DNA of 64,000 nt from Robiginitomaculum sp. (GTDB lineage Bacteria; Pseudomonadota; Alphaproteobacteria; Caulobacterales; Maricaulaceae). This document shows, one piece after another, positions 55,525-62,594 of this stretch. The stretch spans positions 33,490 to 97,489 of the forward strand of contig JAJFFO010000012.1 in assembly GCA_021776615.1 (NCBI GenBank), given 5' to 3'. The stretch's first letter is position 1. Every line of letters starts with the position of its first letter. The notes below the pieces were generated by a model. It was not told the DNA's origin, did no database searches, and saw only the letters and a program-made list of their open reading frames with translations. The position numbers were made by a program, and so were the translations under genes.

Positions 55525-55883
55525 GCGAAGCGGTAATACGCCGTCAGAACAACAATCTTTTAGTGCGGGTTCGTCTGCAACCCAATGCCAGTATGGACCG
55601 GTTAGAAGGCTTGGCCAGCGACGCTGCCGGCATTAGGTTTTTAAAGGCCCGGGTGCGGGCAGTGCCGGAAAAAGGAAAAGCCAATTTGGCGCTGGAAAAA
55701 CTCATTGCAAAAGCTGTCGGCCTGCCGCGGTCGGCTGTGAGCGTCGTCAAAGGCGGCACTGACAGGGTGAAAACCCTTCGCATTGAAACGGCACATGCCG
55801 ACACTCAAAACGCCATAATGGCCAAATTAACGGACCAAAACCGATGCCAAAACCGATGCCAAAACCCATGCCAAAACCCATGA
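55521..55883 (+). CDS. DUF167 / YggU family protein
   Basis: 120 aa from a TTG. Core: [38 protein letters not shown] and [17 protein letters not shown], the YggU fold. The last 17 residues ([14 protein letters not shown]) are encoded by a 12-bp tandem repeat shared with folD and are not family-typical. Function unknown. Confidence 0.9.
   Translation: MSEAVIRRQNNNLLVRVRLQPNASMDRLEGLASDAAGIRFLKARVRAVPEKGKANLALEKLIAKAVGLPRSAVSVVKGGTDRVKTLRIETAHADTQNAIMAKLTDQNRCQNRCQNPCQNP
55835..55882 (+). repeat. 12-bp tandem repeat, four units, at the DUF167/folD junction
   Basis: Units CCAAAACCGATG twice and CCAAAACCCATG twice. Each unit carries an ATG (55844, 55856, 55868, 55880) in the folD frame. The unit length keeps both overlapping frames open whatever the copy number. 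Confidence 0.95.
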
Positions 55884-56776
55884 ATGGAAAACTTATTGAT
55901 GGCAAAGCCTGCGCGAAAAGCCTGCGCGAAAACCTCAAAGGCGCGGTTGATACGCTGCACAGCCAGCATGGACGCGCACCGACATTGGCAGTGGTGTTGG
56001 TCGGCGACGACCCAGCAAGCCATGTTTATGTGCGCAATAAAGCCCGCCAAACCGAAGAAATTGGCATGCACTCGATTAAGCACCAGCTCGACGCCGACGC
56101 CACCCAGAAATCGGTCATCGATACGGTAAAAGCCTTAAATGACGATCCCTTGGTCGACGGCATATTGGTGCAATTACCGCTGCCCAAACATTTGGATGAA
56201 AGTGCGGTCATTGAACAGATCGACCCAATGAAGGATGTCGACGGCCTGACAGAAGCCAGCGCCGGACGATTAAGCTTGGCCAAACCCGGCTTGCGCCCGT
56301 GCACACCGACCGGATGCGTTATTCTGGCGCGGCAGGAATTAGGCGATCTGACCGGCAAATCCTGCGTCATTGTTGGCCGCTCCATATTGGTCGGCAAGCC
56401 GGCCGCCATGTTGTTTTTGGAGCAAAATTGCACGGTCACCATCGCCCATTCGCGCACCAGCGATTTGCCGGCCTTGTGCCGCACGGCGGATATCTTAATC
56501 GCCGCCGTTGGCCGCCCGCAAATGGTCAAAAGCGATTGGATCAAACCCGGTGCAATCGTTATCGATGTCGGCATTAACCGGATTGATGCGCCAGAACGGG
56601 GGATGGGCAAAACCCGCCTTGTCGGCGATGTCGACTTTGATGGCGCGGTAGCCGTCGCCAGTGCCATAACCCCGGTTCCCGGCGGCGTCGGCCCGATGAC
56701 CATTGCCTGCCTGTTGCGCAATACGGTTTTGGCGGCCTGCGCGCGCATGAATTGGCCAGTGCCGGAAGGCGTTTAA
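55880..56776 (+). CDS. folD: Bifunctional methylenetetrahydrofolate dehydrogenase / methenyltetrahydrofolate cyclohydrolase
   Basis: 298 aa from 55880. Interconverts methylene-, methenyl- and formyl-THF. Blocks: [13 protein letters not shown] with the catalytic Lys, [35 protein letters not shown] (NADP binding) and [11 protein letters not shown]. Three more in-frame ATGs upstream (from 55844) in a tandem repeat would add PKPM units; the last ATG gives the normal FolD N-terminus MNGKLIDGK. Overlaps DUF167 by 4 bases. Confidence 0.95.
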   Translation: MNGKLIDGKACAKSLRENLKGAVDTLHSQHGRAPTLAVVLVGDDPASHVYVRNKARQTEEIGMHSIKHQLDADATQKSVIDTVKALNDDPLVDGILVQLPLPKHLDESAVIEQIDPMKDVDGLTEASAGRLSLAKPGLRPCTPTGCVILARQELGDLTGKSCVIVGRSILVGKPAAMLFLEQNCTVTIAHSRTSDLPALCRTADILIAAVGRPQMVKSDWIKPGAIVIDVGINRIDAPERGMGKTRLVGDVDFDGAVAVASAITPVPGGVGPMTIACLLRNTVLAACARMNWPVPEGV

Positions 56777-57279
56777 TGCGATACCGATTACATAAATCTG
56801 TTGCGTGCAAAGCTATTGCTGCCTTGCTTTTTACTGCTGGTTTTGCAGTGCCGGCAGCAATGGCGCAGTCCACGAATGAGGCAATACGCACCAAGGAAAC
56901 CACCGTTCAGTTGCGCGATGAAGACTTTGAAAAAATCCGCCTTATCGAAGTTTCCCACGCCGCCAAACTTTATACAAAAATTGCATTTTCCAACAAAAAC
57001 AAACGTAAAATGCGCGGCTCCCTGCCCTTGGCCGAAGCCGAATTTCAGACCGTGATGGCCGGCCTAAGCGTCCGGTTTGAAGCCTGTATGGAAAGCGGAT
57101 TTGAGGCCCGCATGGCCAACGCTTTTAATGCCCAGGTTTTGCGTAAAACCATGCAAAGCGTCCTTAGCGTCGACGTGCCCGAACCAGAAAAAGCCCAAAC
57201 AATTATCCCGGCGTTCAAGGCCACAGATAAATTTTGCGCCGCCCGCGTAAAAGTGTGGATGGCCGCCGCGATAAAATAA
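56776..57279 (+). CDS. Secreted protein of unknown function, coupled to folD
   Basis: 167 aa. Signal peptide ending near PAAMAQ. Mature protein is helical and basic (NKNKRKMRGSLPLAEAEF) with two Cys (RFEACMESG, DKFCAARV). No family recognised. The ATG overlaps the folD stop (TAATG), so expression is tied to folD. It marks the end of the ordinary chromosomal stretch before the accessory region. Confidence 0.75.
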   Translation: MRYRLHKSVACKAIAALLFTAGFAVPAAMAQSTNEAIRTKETTVQLRDEDFEKIRLIEVSHAAKLYTKIAFSNKNKRKMRGSLPLAEAEFQTVMAGLSVRFEACMESGFEARMANAFNAQVLRKTMQSVLSVDVPEPEKAQTIIPAFKATDKFCAARVKVWMAAAIK

Positions 57280-57431
57280 GTCGTGCTCATATAGAGAAGC
57301 GGTGGCACGATGAAGATTGCGCGCTTAGACACGAAACTCTCGAACCAGTTTTAGGAGGAGTTGGAAGGCTAGGAGACCCAGTTTTCTAGATATTTGTGCT
57401 CACAAAAACCAAACTAAATCATGCAGCTTTA

Positions 57432-58241
57432 TTAAATTTTTGCTGAATGAGCGTCATTTTTGAAACCGTTTAGAGTGGTATGAATTTCTCTATCAAGCCT
57501 AAGGTCAGTTAGTGAGTGAATTGGCTTAATGCCCTTGCCAATGATCTCTCCATTATCTGTGTCGCAATAAAAACTGTTGCCAATCTCAATGAGGTATCTA
57601 GGCTCCGAAATTTCATGGCAGGCATGTGGCTTGTCAATGCATTTAAAAAGGCTATGAGCGACTAGATCAGAGAGTTGTAACAATGTCTCATCTGCTTTTG
57701 GTGTTGCGCTTATTCTATCAGCATCTAGATTTTTCAATAATCGTACACGTGGGTGAATAGGATAGCGCTGGCAAACTCTAATTAAGTTTCTTAGCTTTTC
57801 GTACGCAAAATTTCCTTTTTCAAAAATAATATCTAGCTCTTCAGCTTTAATCCCAGCTGAATTAACGTATTCACCCACACATTCTAACAATATTTGAGCG
57901 CATTTATTATAATACAATTTTGAATCTTTATCTATCTTGCCTTTGTACCAACCCAATGTTTCTTTAAGAGAGATTACTCCAAAACTGATAAGCGGCATTT
58001 GCGAAAACGCCTTCGCAAAGTGAATTTTTTGAAAGTGGTTTAGGTTTTTACAATGTATATCTGATTTTTCAAAATCTTCGCATAATTGCCTTAAAGTACT
58101 TCTTAGTTCACCAAATACAGAATTCTCAATCAGCACAGCTCCTAGTGTCATGTAGGGCGTAGCTCCATCGTTATCTACAGTGCGTACGCGGCTAATTCCA
58201 GCATCGCCACTTTCGTCTACAAATAAAGTATATTTTGACAT
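57432..58241 (-). CDS. DUF3800 domain-containing protein
   Basis: 269 aa. N-terminal YTLFVDESGDAGISR and later DIIFEKG and LLQLSDLVAHSLFK are the acidic motifs of DUF3800, predicted to have an RNase H-like nuclease fold. Such genes are frequent in mobile and defence-rich regions; the function is unproven. Codon use is AT-rich, unlike the genes to its left. GAGGG precedes the ATG at 58241. It stands alone and opens the accessory region. Confidence 0.85.
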   Translation of the reverse strand: MSKYTLFVDESGDAGISRVRTVDNDGATPYMTLGAVLIENSVFGELRSTLRQLCEDFEKSDIHCKNLNHFQKIHFAKAFSQMPLISFGVISLKETLGWYKGKIDKDSKLYYNKCAQILLECVGEYVNSAGIKAEELDIIFEKGNFAYEKLRNLIRVCQRYPIHPRVRLLKNLDADRISATPKADETLLQLSDLVAHSLFKCIDKPHACHEISEPRYLIEIGNSFYCDTDNGEIIGKGIKPIHSLTDLRLDREIHTTLNGFKNDAHSAKI

Positions 58242-58351
58242 CAAAGCCCTCTTCTAAACTAGTCTATTGTAACAAGAGACAATAACTTTTCTAGAAAAAG
58301 TTCGAAGTTTGAGTGCCTCAGTAAAATTGGTGCGGCCGAGAATACTCGACT

Positions 58352-58430
58352 GCACCCAAGGGTGCGACCGCGCCCCGGCGACCGTTCGCCGCCCCGTCGG
58401 AGGCGCTTCTTCGCGCCGCGAGATAAAAGA
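58352..58430 (-). repeat. Dispersed palindromic repeat, copy E
   Basis: On the minus strand it reads CTCGCGGCGCGAAGAAGCGC, then CTCCGACGGGGCGGCGAACGG and so on, with all three hairpins intact and ending GGGTGCGACC-type. It lies between the DUF3800 gene and the toxin gene. Confidence 0.9.
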
Positions 58431-58534
58431 AATGCTGCCCACGCTCCCGCCATCCACCTCCCATTGAAGGTGACACGGCCCACGATTGTTCCCCGGCGGA
58501 TGAAGCAAAAATGGTGCCGCTTAAGGGAAAAGAT

Positions 58535-58804
58535 ATGAACTCCCTTTTTGACGTACTTACGCAAGGTCGGCGGCGCATTATCCAACGGCTTATACGTTTG
58601 GAAATAGGGCATTTTGGCGATTGCAAATCGGTTGGTGATGGCCTGTTTGAGTTACGAATGTTCTTCGGGCCGGGATACCGCGTTTATTTTGGTGAAGATG
58701 GTGATCGGATTGTCATTATCTTGTGCGGCGGTGATAAAAGTACGCAGACAAAGGACATTCAGCTCGCAAAAGCCTATTGGAAGGAGTATTTTGAAAATGA
58801 GTAA
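58535..58804 (+). CDS. RelE/ParE-family toxin (HigB-like addiction module killer protein)
   Basis: 89 aa. Pattern of the TIGR02683-type killer proteins: RRRIIQRLIRLEIGHFGDCK, LFELRMFFGPGYRVYF and IVIILCGGDKSTQTKDI. These are mRNA-cleaving RelE-fold toxins. The N-terminus is some ten residues shorter than usual; an ATG at 58511 is the alternative. The antitoxin gene overlaps the end by 8 bases, giving the toxin-first order of HigBA-type modules. Confidence 0.9.
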   Translation: MNSLFDVLTQGRRRIIQRLIRLEIGHFGDCKSVGDGLFELRMFFGPGYRVYFGEDGDRIVIILCGGDKSTQTKDIQLAKAYWKEYFENE

Positions 58805-59120
58805 ACGAGATTATAGAGCATTGGATGAGGTTGTTGCGGAGTATTTCCACGAACGCCCAGAAGAGATAGATGATTTTATTGACGAGGTCTTTGCAGACTA
58901 TGCCGAAACCAAAGACTCTGCGGCATTGCTGGCATCATTGCGCGTGATTGCACAGGTCAAAGGGATTTCCAATATCGCGAAGCAAATTGGTGTTACGCGC
59001 CAAGGCTTGCAAAAAGCACTTTCTGCAAAAGGCAATCCGCGCTTTGAAAACATCAATGCGATTATGAATGCGTTTGGCTATCAGCTTATGCCGCAGAAGA
59101 TGGATAGCCATGTCTCATGA
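58797..59120 (+). CDS. HigA-like addiction module antitoxin
   Basis: 107 aa. HTH antitoxin of the TIGR02684 type: DDFIDEVFADYAETKDSAAL, then the helix-turn-helix ISNIAKQIGVTRQGLQKALS and GNPRFENINAIMNAFGYQL. Would neutralise the overlapping toxin and repress the operon. Overlaps the toxin stop by 8 bases (ATGAGTAA). Confidence 0.9.
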   Translation: MSKRDYRALDEVVAEYFHERPEEIDDFIDEVFADYAETKDSAALLASLRVIAQVKGISNIAKQIGVTRQGLQKALSAKGNPRFENINAIMNAFGYQLMPQKMDSHVS

Positions 59121-59135
59121 GGAAGGTCGTGTATC

Positions 59136-59306
59136 ATGACTATAACGCGCAAATCTCTGGACAAGTCGAAACTTGATCCAGCGGAATTGAACCACCTTCG
59201 CGCCATGAAGGACAAAGATATTGATTATAGCGATATTCCCGAACTTGATGCGTCCTTTTTCAGCAAGACAAAAGTAAGGTTTCCGGTGAACAAGAAATCA
59301 TCATAA
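59136..59306 (+). CDS. Small antitoxin-like protein (orphan)
   Basis: 56 aa, ATG with AGGAAGG 9 bases upstream. The core LRAMKDKDIDYSDIPELDAS followed by FF resembles the N-terminal part of BrnA/CopG-type antitoxins (the DxDIDYSDIP motif), but no DNA-binding ribbon follows and there is no toxin gene beside it. Possibly a solitary or shortened antitoxin. It begins 16 bases after the HigA-like gene and could be in the same transcript. Confidence 0.65.
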   Translation: MTITRKSLDKSKLDPAELNHLRAMKDKDIDYSDIPELDASFFSKTKVRFPVNKKSS

Positions 59307-59349
59307 CGCGGGCTCAAATGTTAGCCACTCAACAGACGAGGAAAGTTAA

Positions 59350-59637
59350 ATGGATTATATTGAGATTATTCACAAGGATACGGATAGCAAATACGGCGTT
59401 AGTTTTCCTGATTTTCCCGGCTGCGTAACAGTGGGCGCAACTTTGGAAGAAGCTAAAGATATGGCTGTAGAAGCCTTGGCTTTTCACATTGAAGGCTTGA
59501 TTGAAGACAAAGAAACCATCCCCGCACCTGCCTCTTTCAATGATGTTATGGTCGACCCTGTGTTTCAAAGCGGTGTAGCCTTTATGGTGCAATCTTCCCT
59601 TGAAAAAACGGGATCAGCGTCATGGAAAGAGTTGTAA
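59350..59637 (+). CDS. HicB family antitoxin, HicA partner not found
   Basis: 95 aa. HicB fold: KYGVSFPDFPGCVTVGAT and LEEAKDMAVEALAFHIEGL. Normally paired with a 60-residue HicA toxin; no HicA-like frame is seen on either side within 300 bases. The C-terminal DNA-binding part is short or absent. Three bases upstream of the next gene. Confidence 0.85.
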   Translation: MDYIEIIHKDTDSKYGVSFPDFPGCVTVGATLEEAKDMAVEALAFHIEGLIEDKETIPAPASFNDVMVDPVFQSGVAFMVQSSLEKTGSASWKEL

Positions 59638-59640
59638 GTC

Positions 59641-59880
59641 ATGACAAATATTGATTTCACAAAAATTGTTTCAAATCTGCCTTTGGATTTTGATACTTCG
59701 CCGGATGGCTGCGAGACAGAAAGCTATTTGTCAGTTCTTGAAGGTGTGGATATTTCTGAAAATGAGAAACGTGAACTTATTCATTTTCTTTGGTCTGTTT
59801 GCGAGAGCGTTGTACATATCGGATTTGGAATTGACCCGGTACAAACAGCTCTAAACACAAAATCAGAGGTAAACCGATGA
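59641..59880 (+). CDS. Small protein of unknown function, first gene of a HigA-like trio
   Basis: 79 aa, acidic N-terminus and a cysteine-bearing helix (NEKRELIHFLWSVCESVV). No family recognised. Its end overlaps the start of the HigA-like gene (ATGA), which suggests a functional link such as a toxin, chaperone or partner; this is inference. Confidence 0.7.
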   Translation: MTNIDFTKIVSNLPLDFDTSPDGCETESYLSVLEGVDISENEKRELIHFLWSVCESVVHIGFGIDPVQTALNTKSEVNR

Positions 59881-60236
59881 CGAAAGGCCCGATTTTACAG
59901 GAATTGTGGGACGGTCTTCCTAAGAGTCGTAAAAAGAAGATCAAGGCCAGCGCCTCACAAAGAAAGCGGCGCATCATGAATATGCAGACACCGGCCCATC
60001 CGGGCCAAATTGTAAAAGACCTGATCGGCGAAGCCGGTTTGAGCGTTGTTACGGCAGCGCAGCACCTTGGCATATCGCGCCAGAAATTGACCCGCCTTAT
60101 CGGCAAAAAATCCGGAATCTCTCCTGAAATGGCACTGCGGCTGGAAGCCGTGTTTGGCTCCACGGCGGAAAGCTGGATGCGTATGCAAGATGCGTGGGAA
60201 CTGGCGGAAGTAGGAGGGCAGCACGATGGGAACTGA
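59877..60236 (+). CDS. HigA/VapI-family HTH protein
   Basis: 119 aa. The C-terminal 80 residues are a HigA antitoxin: TPAHPGQIVKDLIGEAGLSV, AAQHLGISRQKLTRLIGKK, ISPEMALRLEAVFGSTAESW. The first 35 residues (DGLPKSRKKKIKASASQRKR) are an extra basic segment not found in short HigA proteins and similar to the N-terminus of the next gene. No HigB gene precedes it. Overlaps neighbours at both ends. Confidence 0.85.
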   Translation: MTKGPILQELWDGLPKSRKKKIKASASQRKRRIMNMQTPAHPGQIVKDLIGEAGLSVVTAAQHLGISRQKLTRLIGKKSGISPEMALRLEAVFGSTAESWMRMQDAWELAEVGGQHDGN

Positions 60237-60411
60237 TTTTAGGGATATTCTTGATGCCATGCCGCCCGCACGGCGCAAACGCATAATGGAAGAAGCTGAC
60301 CGACTGGAGGCGGAATATATCCGCGCCGCTCTCATTCATGCGGAAGGGTGCGGGATAAGCACAAAAAGCAAAGATCAGATCAAACACTCTGTTCAAAAGG
60401 CGAGAAAATAG
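60226..60411 (+). CDS. Small basic protein, third gene of the HigA-like trio
   Basis: 61 aa. The start, DILDAMPPARRKRIMEEA, parallels the KSRKKKIKAS region of the HigA-like protein before it. Mostly helical; no known fold. Its ATG lies 11 bases before the HigA-like stop, so it is coupled. Function unknown. Confidence 0.7.
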   Translation: MGTDFRDILDAMPPARRKRIMEEADRLEAEYIRAALIHAEGCGISTKSKDQIKHSVQKARK

Positions 60412-60420
60412 GACGCGTGA

Positions 60421-60714
60421 TTATAAATGCCTCTCCACATCCATTCTCTGGTGCAGAACGCGGATAATCTCTATTTGCGCGGCCTTGCCGGATTTGAAGA
60501 AGATAATATGAGAGCCGCAAGGTTGTTTCCTGTATCCGGCGCGGATCAGACTTGCATCACGACCTTTGCGTTTACCAGTGCCAAGGTCATTGCAATAAAG
60601 GCCAAGGGCACGGATATATTTTTCCGCTTGCTCCAAACTCCATTTTTGCAATGTATAATCATATATGTCTTCAATATCCGCCTGTGCAGCGGGTGAAAAT
60701 ACGGGCGTTGACAT
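60421..60714 (-). CDS. ParE-family toxin
   Basis: 97 aa. FSPAAQADIEDIYDYTLQKW, IRAGYRKQPCGSHIIFFKSG and IEIIRVLHQRMDVERHL are the ParE/RelE fold of gyrase-poisoning toxins. Three bases after the ParD stop and on the opposite strand from the HigA-like trio. Confidence 0.92.
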   Translation of the reverse strand: MSTPVFSPAAQADIEDIYDYTLQKWSLEQAEKYIRALGLYCNDLGTGKRKGRDASLIRAGYRKQPCGSHIIFFKSGKAAQIEIIRVLHQRMDVERHL

Positions 60715-60717
60715 ATT

Positions 60718-60969
60718 TTACGCGCCTTCGTGTTTGTTGGCGCGTTTTTGGGAAAGAAAACCCTCAAAATCAAAAGATACCGGCATGCCGCTTTCTTCTC
60801 CCTCAATCAGGGCAGAGCGCAAAGCATGAAGCTTTAGCTCATGCTCTTCCAAAAGCCGCAGGCCTGCCCGTACCACTTCACTCGTGGTGCCATATTTTCC
60901 GTCTTGAATTTGTGCGCCGATAAAAGCGTCAAAGCGTTCTCCCAGCACAATTGATGTATTTTTGCTCAT
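60718..60969 (-). CDS. ParD-family antitoxin
   Basis: 83 aa. N-terminal ribbon-helix-helix: SIVLGERFDAFIGAQIQDGKY then TTSEVVRAGLRLLEEHE, typical ParD with a flexible toxin-binding tail. GGATC sits 5 bases before the ATG. Expected to repress the pair through the inverted repeat at 60990. Confidence 0.92.
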   Translation of the reverse strand: MSKNTSIVLGERFDAFIGAQIQDGKYGTTSEVVRAGLRLLEEHELKLHALRSALIEGEESGMPVSFDFEGFLSQKRANKHEGA

Positions 60970-60989
60970 ATCTGATCCTTATTAATTAG

Positions 60990-61014
60990 TACCAATATAT
61001 CATATGTTTTGGTA
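60990..61014 (-). promoter_or_regulatory. Candidate ParD operator
   Basis: TACCAA, 13 bases, TTGGTA inverted repeat with the central palindrome ATATCATATG, 21 bases before the parD start. AT-rich elements there fit a promoter. Placement and symmetry suit autoregulation by ParD. Confidence 0.5.
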
Positions 61015-61137
61015 TATAAGAATGTTTTTCTTGATTTTCCATTTTCTTTTTCCTTTCTCGCATCAGGGATTGAAGCCGAATGGCCAAGAGCGCATTTTGC
61101 GGACTTGGTTCACGAAAGCCCGCCCGGATGCCCCTTG

Positions 61138-61281
61138 TTACGACCTTCCTCGCATTAGTGCATTTGACACCAGCGCCACACGCTCACGCATCCTGCGCGC
61201 TTCCAACTCAAAGCTTTCCAAATCAGACATAAGGTCAATCATCAAATCTATAAGTTGCTCATCTGTTGGTCTTTCTCTCAT
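61138..61281 (-). CDS. Micro-protein translationally coupled to the recombinase
   Basis: 47 aa, charged and helical (DLESFELEARRMRERVALVS), probably coiled-coil. The ATG overlaps the recombinase stop (ATGA), so it is translated with it. No family known; it could be a recombinase accessory factor, which is inference. Confidence 0.55.
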   Translation of the reverse strand: MRERPTDEQLIDLMIDLMSDLESFELEARRMRERVALVSNALMRGRS

Positions 61282-61892
61282 GCTGCCCACATTTTTTGAG
61301 CCATTGCGCGGTCTTCCGGCGCGGCGGTGTTGATGTAGATTTCCGTGGTGGCAAGGCTGGCATGGCCGAGCCAGTTTTTAATGCGGGTTTCGGGAACATC
61401 ATTCATGACCGCATGAACGCCAAGACCGTGACGCAGCCCCTTGGCACAGGCTTTTTCGCCGCATAGCCCGGCGGCATCCATCACCACCCGCATACGTTTC
61501 CATGCCGTTGTACGGCTGAACCGCCACAGACGCACCCGGCGATCAAATTCGAACATGCCGGACAGCCCATGCACCTGATCCAGCCGCTTTAAAAACGGCG
61601 CAGGCACAGGGACGGAGCGAAAATGCTTGCCCTTATGCTCGCCGCGCTTCTTCAAACTGCGGATCACAATGGCGCGCTCATCCATATCAATATTGAGCGC
61701 TGCCAGCGCCAAGGCTTCACTTGGACGGCAGCCCGTCCAGTAAATCATCTCGCAAAAACTGCGATCTTTCGGATCATCCAGCACGCCAAGCGCGGCATAA
61801 AACCGTTTGCGCTCAGCACCACACAGATATTTACGTTCACCGACTTCGGTGAACAAGCTCATGCCCGAGTTTTGGTATTGATTGCGGGTCAT
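61278..61892 (-). CDS. Tyrosine recombinase/integrase, catalytic domain only
   Basis: 204 aa. Catalytic residues: Arg in YWTGCRPSEALAL, the second Arg/His box in GLRHGLGVHAVMND, His in NWLGHASLATTEIY and the nucleophile Tyr in that last motif (EIYINTA). The N-terminal SAM-like DNA-binding domain of ordinary phage integrases and XerC/D is absent or reduced to about 20 residues. Its target site is not known. A 14-bp inverted repeat lies upstream. Confidence 0.88.
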   Translation of the reverse strand: MTRNQYQNSGMSLFTEVGERKYLCGAERKRFYAALGVLDDPKDRSFCEMIYWTGCRPSEALALAALNIDMDERAIVIRSLKKRGEHKGKHFRSVPVPAPFLKRLDQVHGLSGMFEFDRRVRLWRFSRTTAWKRMRVVMDAAGLCGEKACAKGLRHGLGVHAVMNDVPETRIKNWLGHASLATTEIYINTAAPEDRAMAQKMWAA

Positions 61893-62270
61893 AATATAGC
61901 GTCCTTTTGCAATTTGTCGCTAAACAGAATGAGTGAATCTGTTTCACGGTTCCATATCCCTATGCTTTTCAAAGACTTAAAACACCAAAACCCGCTGTGA
62001 CCCTTGTGTTGCGAGAGGTTACGTTAGTAAATTATCAAGCAATGTCAATATACTAAACACAATCACTCATTCTGTTCAACATTTATAAGTGTATATCTTG
62101 ATATAGTTCATGTTTTGAGTGCCATTCAGCACGCTATATTCCGTATATAAACAACCTCTACCTGAACATATTTACGCACACCCGGCGTACCAAACAACGC
62201 GCAGGGGTAAGTCTTGCGCTTCCCACCCTTCACCCATTCATCATTACGCCAGCATGAAGGAGAATTTCTC
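61893..62270. other. AT-rich gap with a 14-bp inverted repeat upstream of the recombinase
   Basis: AACAGAATGAGTGA at 61923-61936 and its exact complement TCACTCATTCTGTT at 62063-62076, 126 bases apart. Near the first copy, ACAGA/TCTGT forms another small palindrome. No gene. May be recombinase arm sites, an operator or promoter elements for the flanking divergent genes. Confidence 0.6.
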
Positions 62271-62549
62271 ATGGCGAATACAACTGCACCTCAAAAAACA
62301 ACCACACTTGGCGATGCCCTGAAATTTATCGGCGGGTTCGCCGGATTTTTGTGGGGCGGCACAATCGGCGCGGCCGATCCCGAAACCGGCTTTCTTATTG
62401 GCGCAATCGTTGGAACCGTCCTTGGGGCCATAGGGGGTTGGGCCGTCAGCCTTGCTGTCCGGGTTGCCTTTCATGTCGGTTTTTTGCTGGCCGCGCTCGC
62501 TCTTATCGCCGCGCGTGTTTATTGGCTGTTCAGCGTAGCGACCAGCTAA
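62271..62549 (+). CDS. Small glycine-rich membrane protein
   Basis: 92 aa. GGFAGFLWGGTIGAADPETG, then GAIVGTVLGAIGGWAVSL is a glycine-zipper membrane region, and a second helix follows (FLLAALALIAARVYWLF). AAGGAG is 8 bases before the ATG. No assigned function; could be an envelope or entry-exclusion type protein. Confidence 0.75.
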   Translation: MANTTAPQKTTTLGDALKFIGGFAGFLWGGTIGAADPETGFLIGAIVGTVLGAIGGWAVSLAVRVAFHVGFLLAALALIAARVYWLFSVATS

Positions 62550-62594
62550 CCCGCAGAATAATGCAAATCAACACAATAGCAGAAGAGAAGCATT

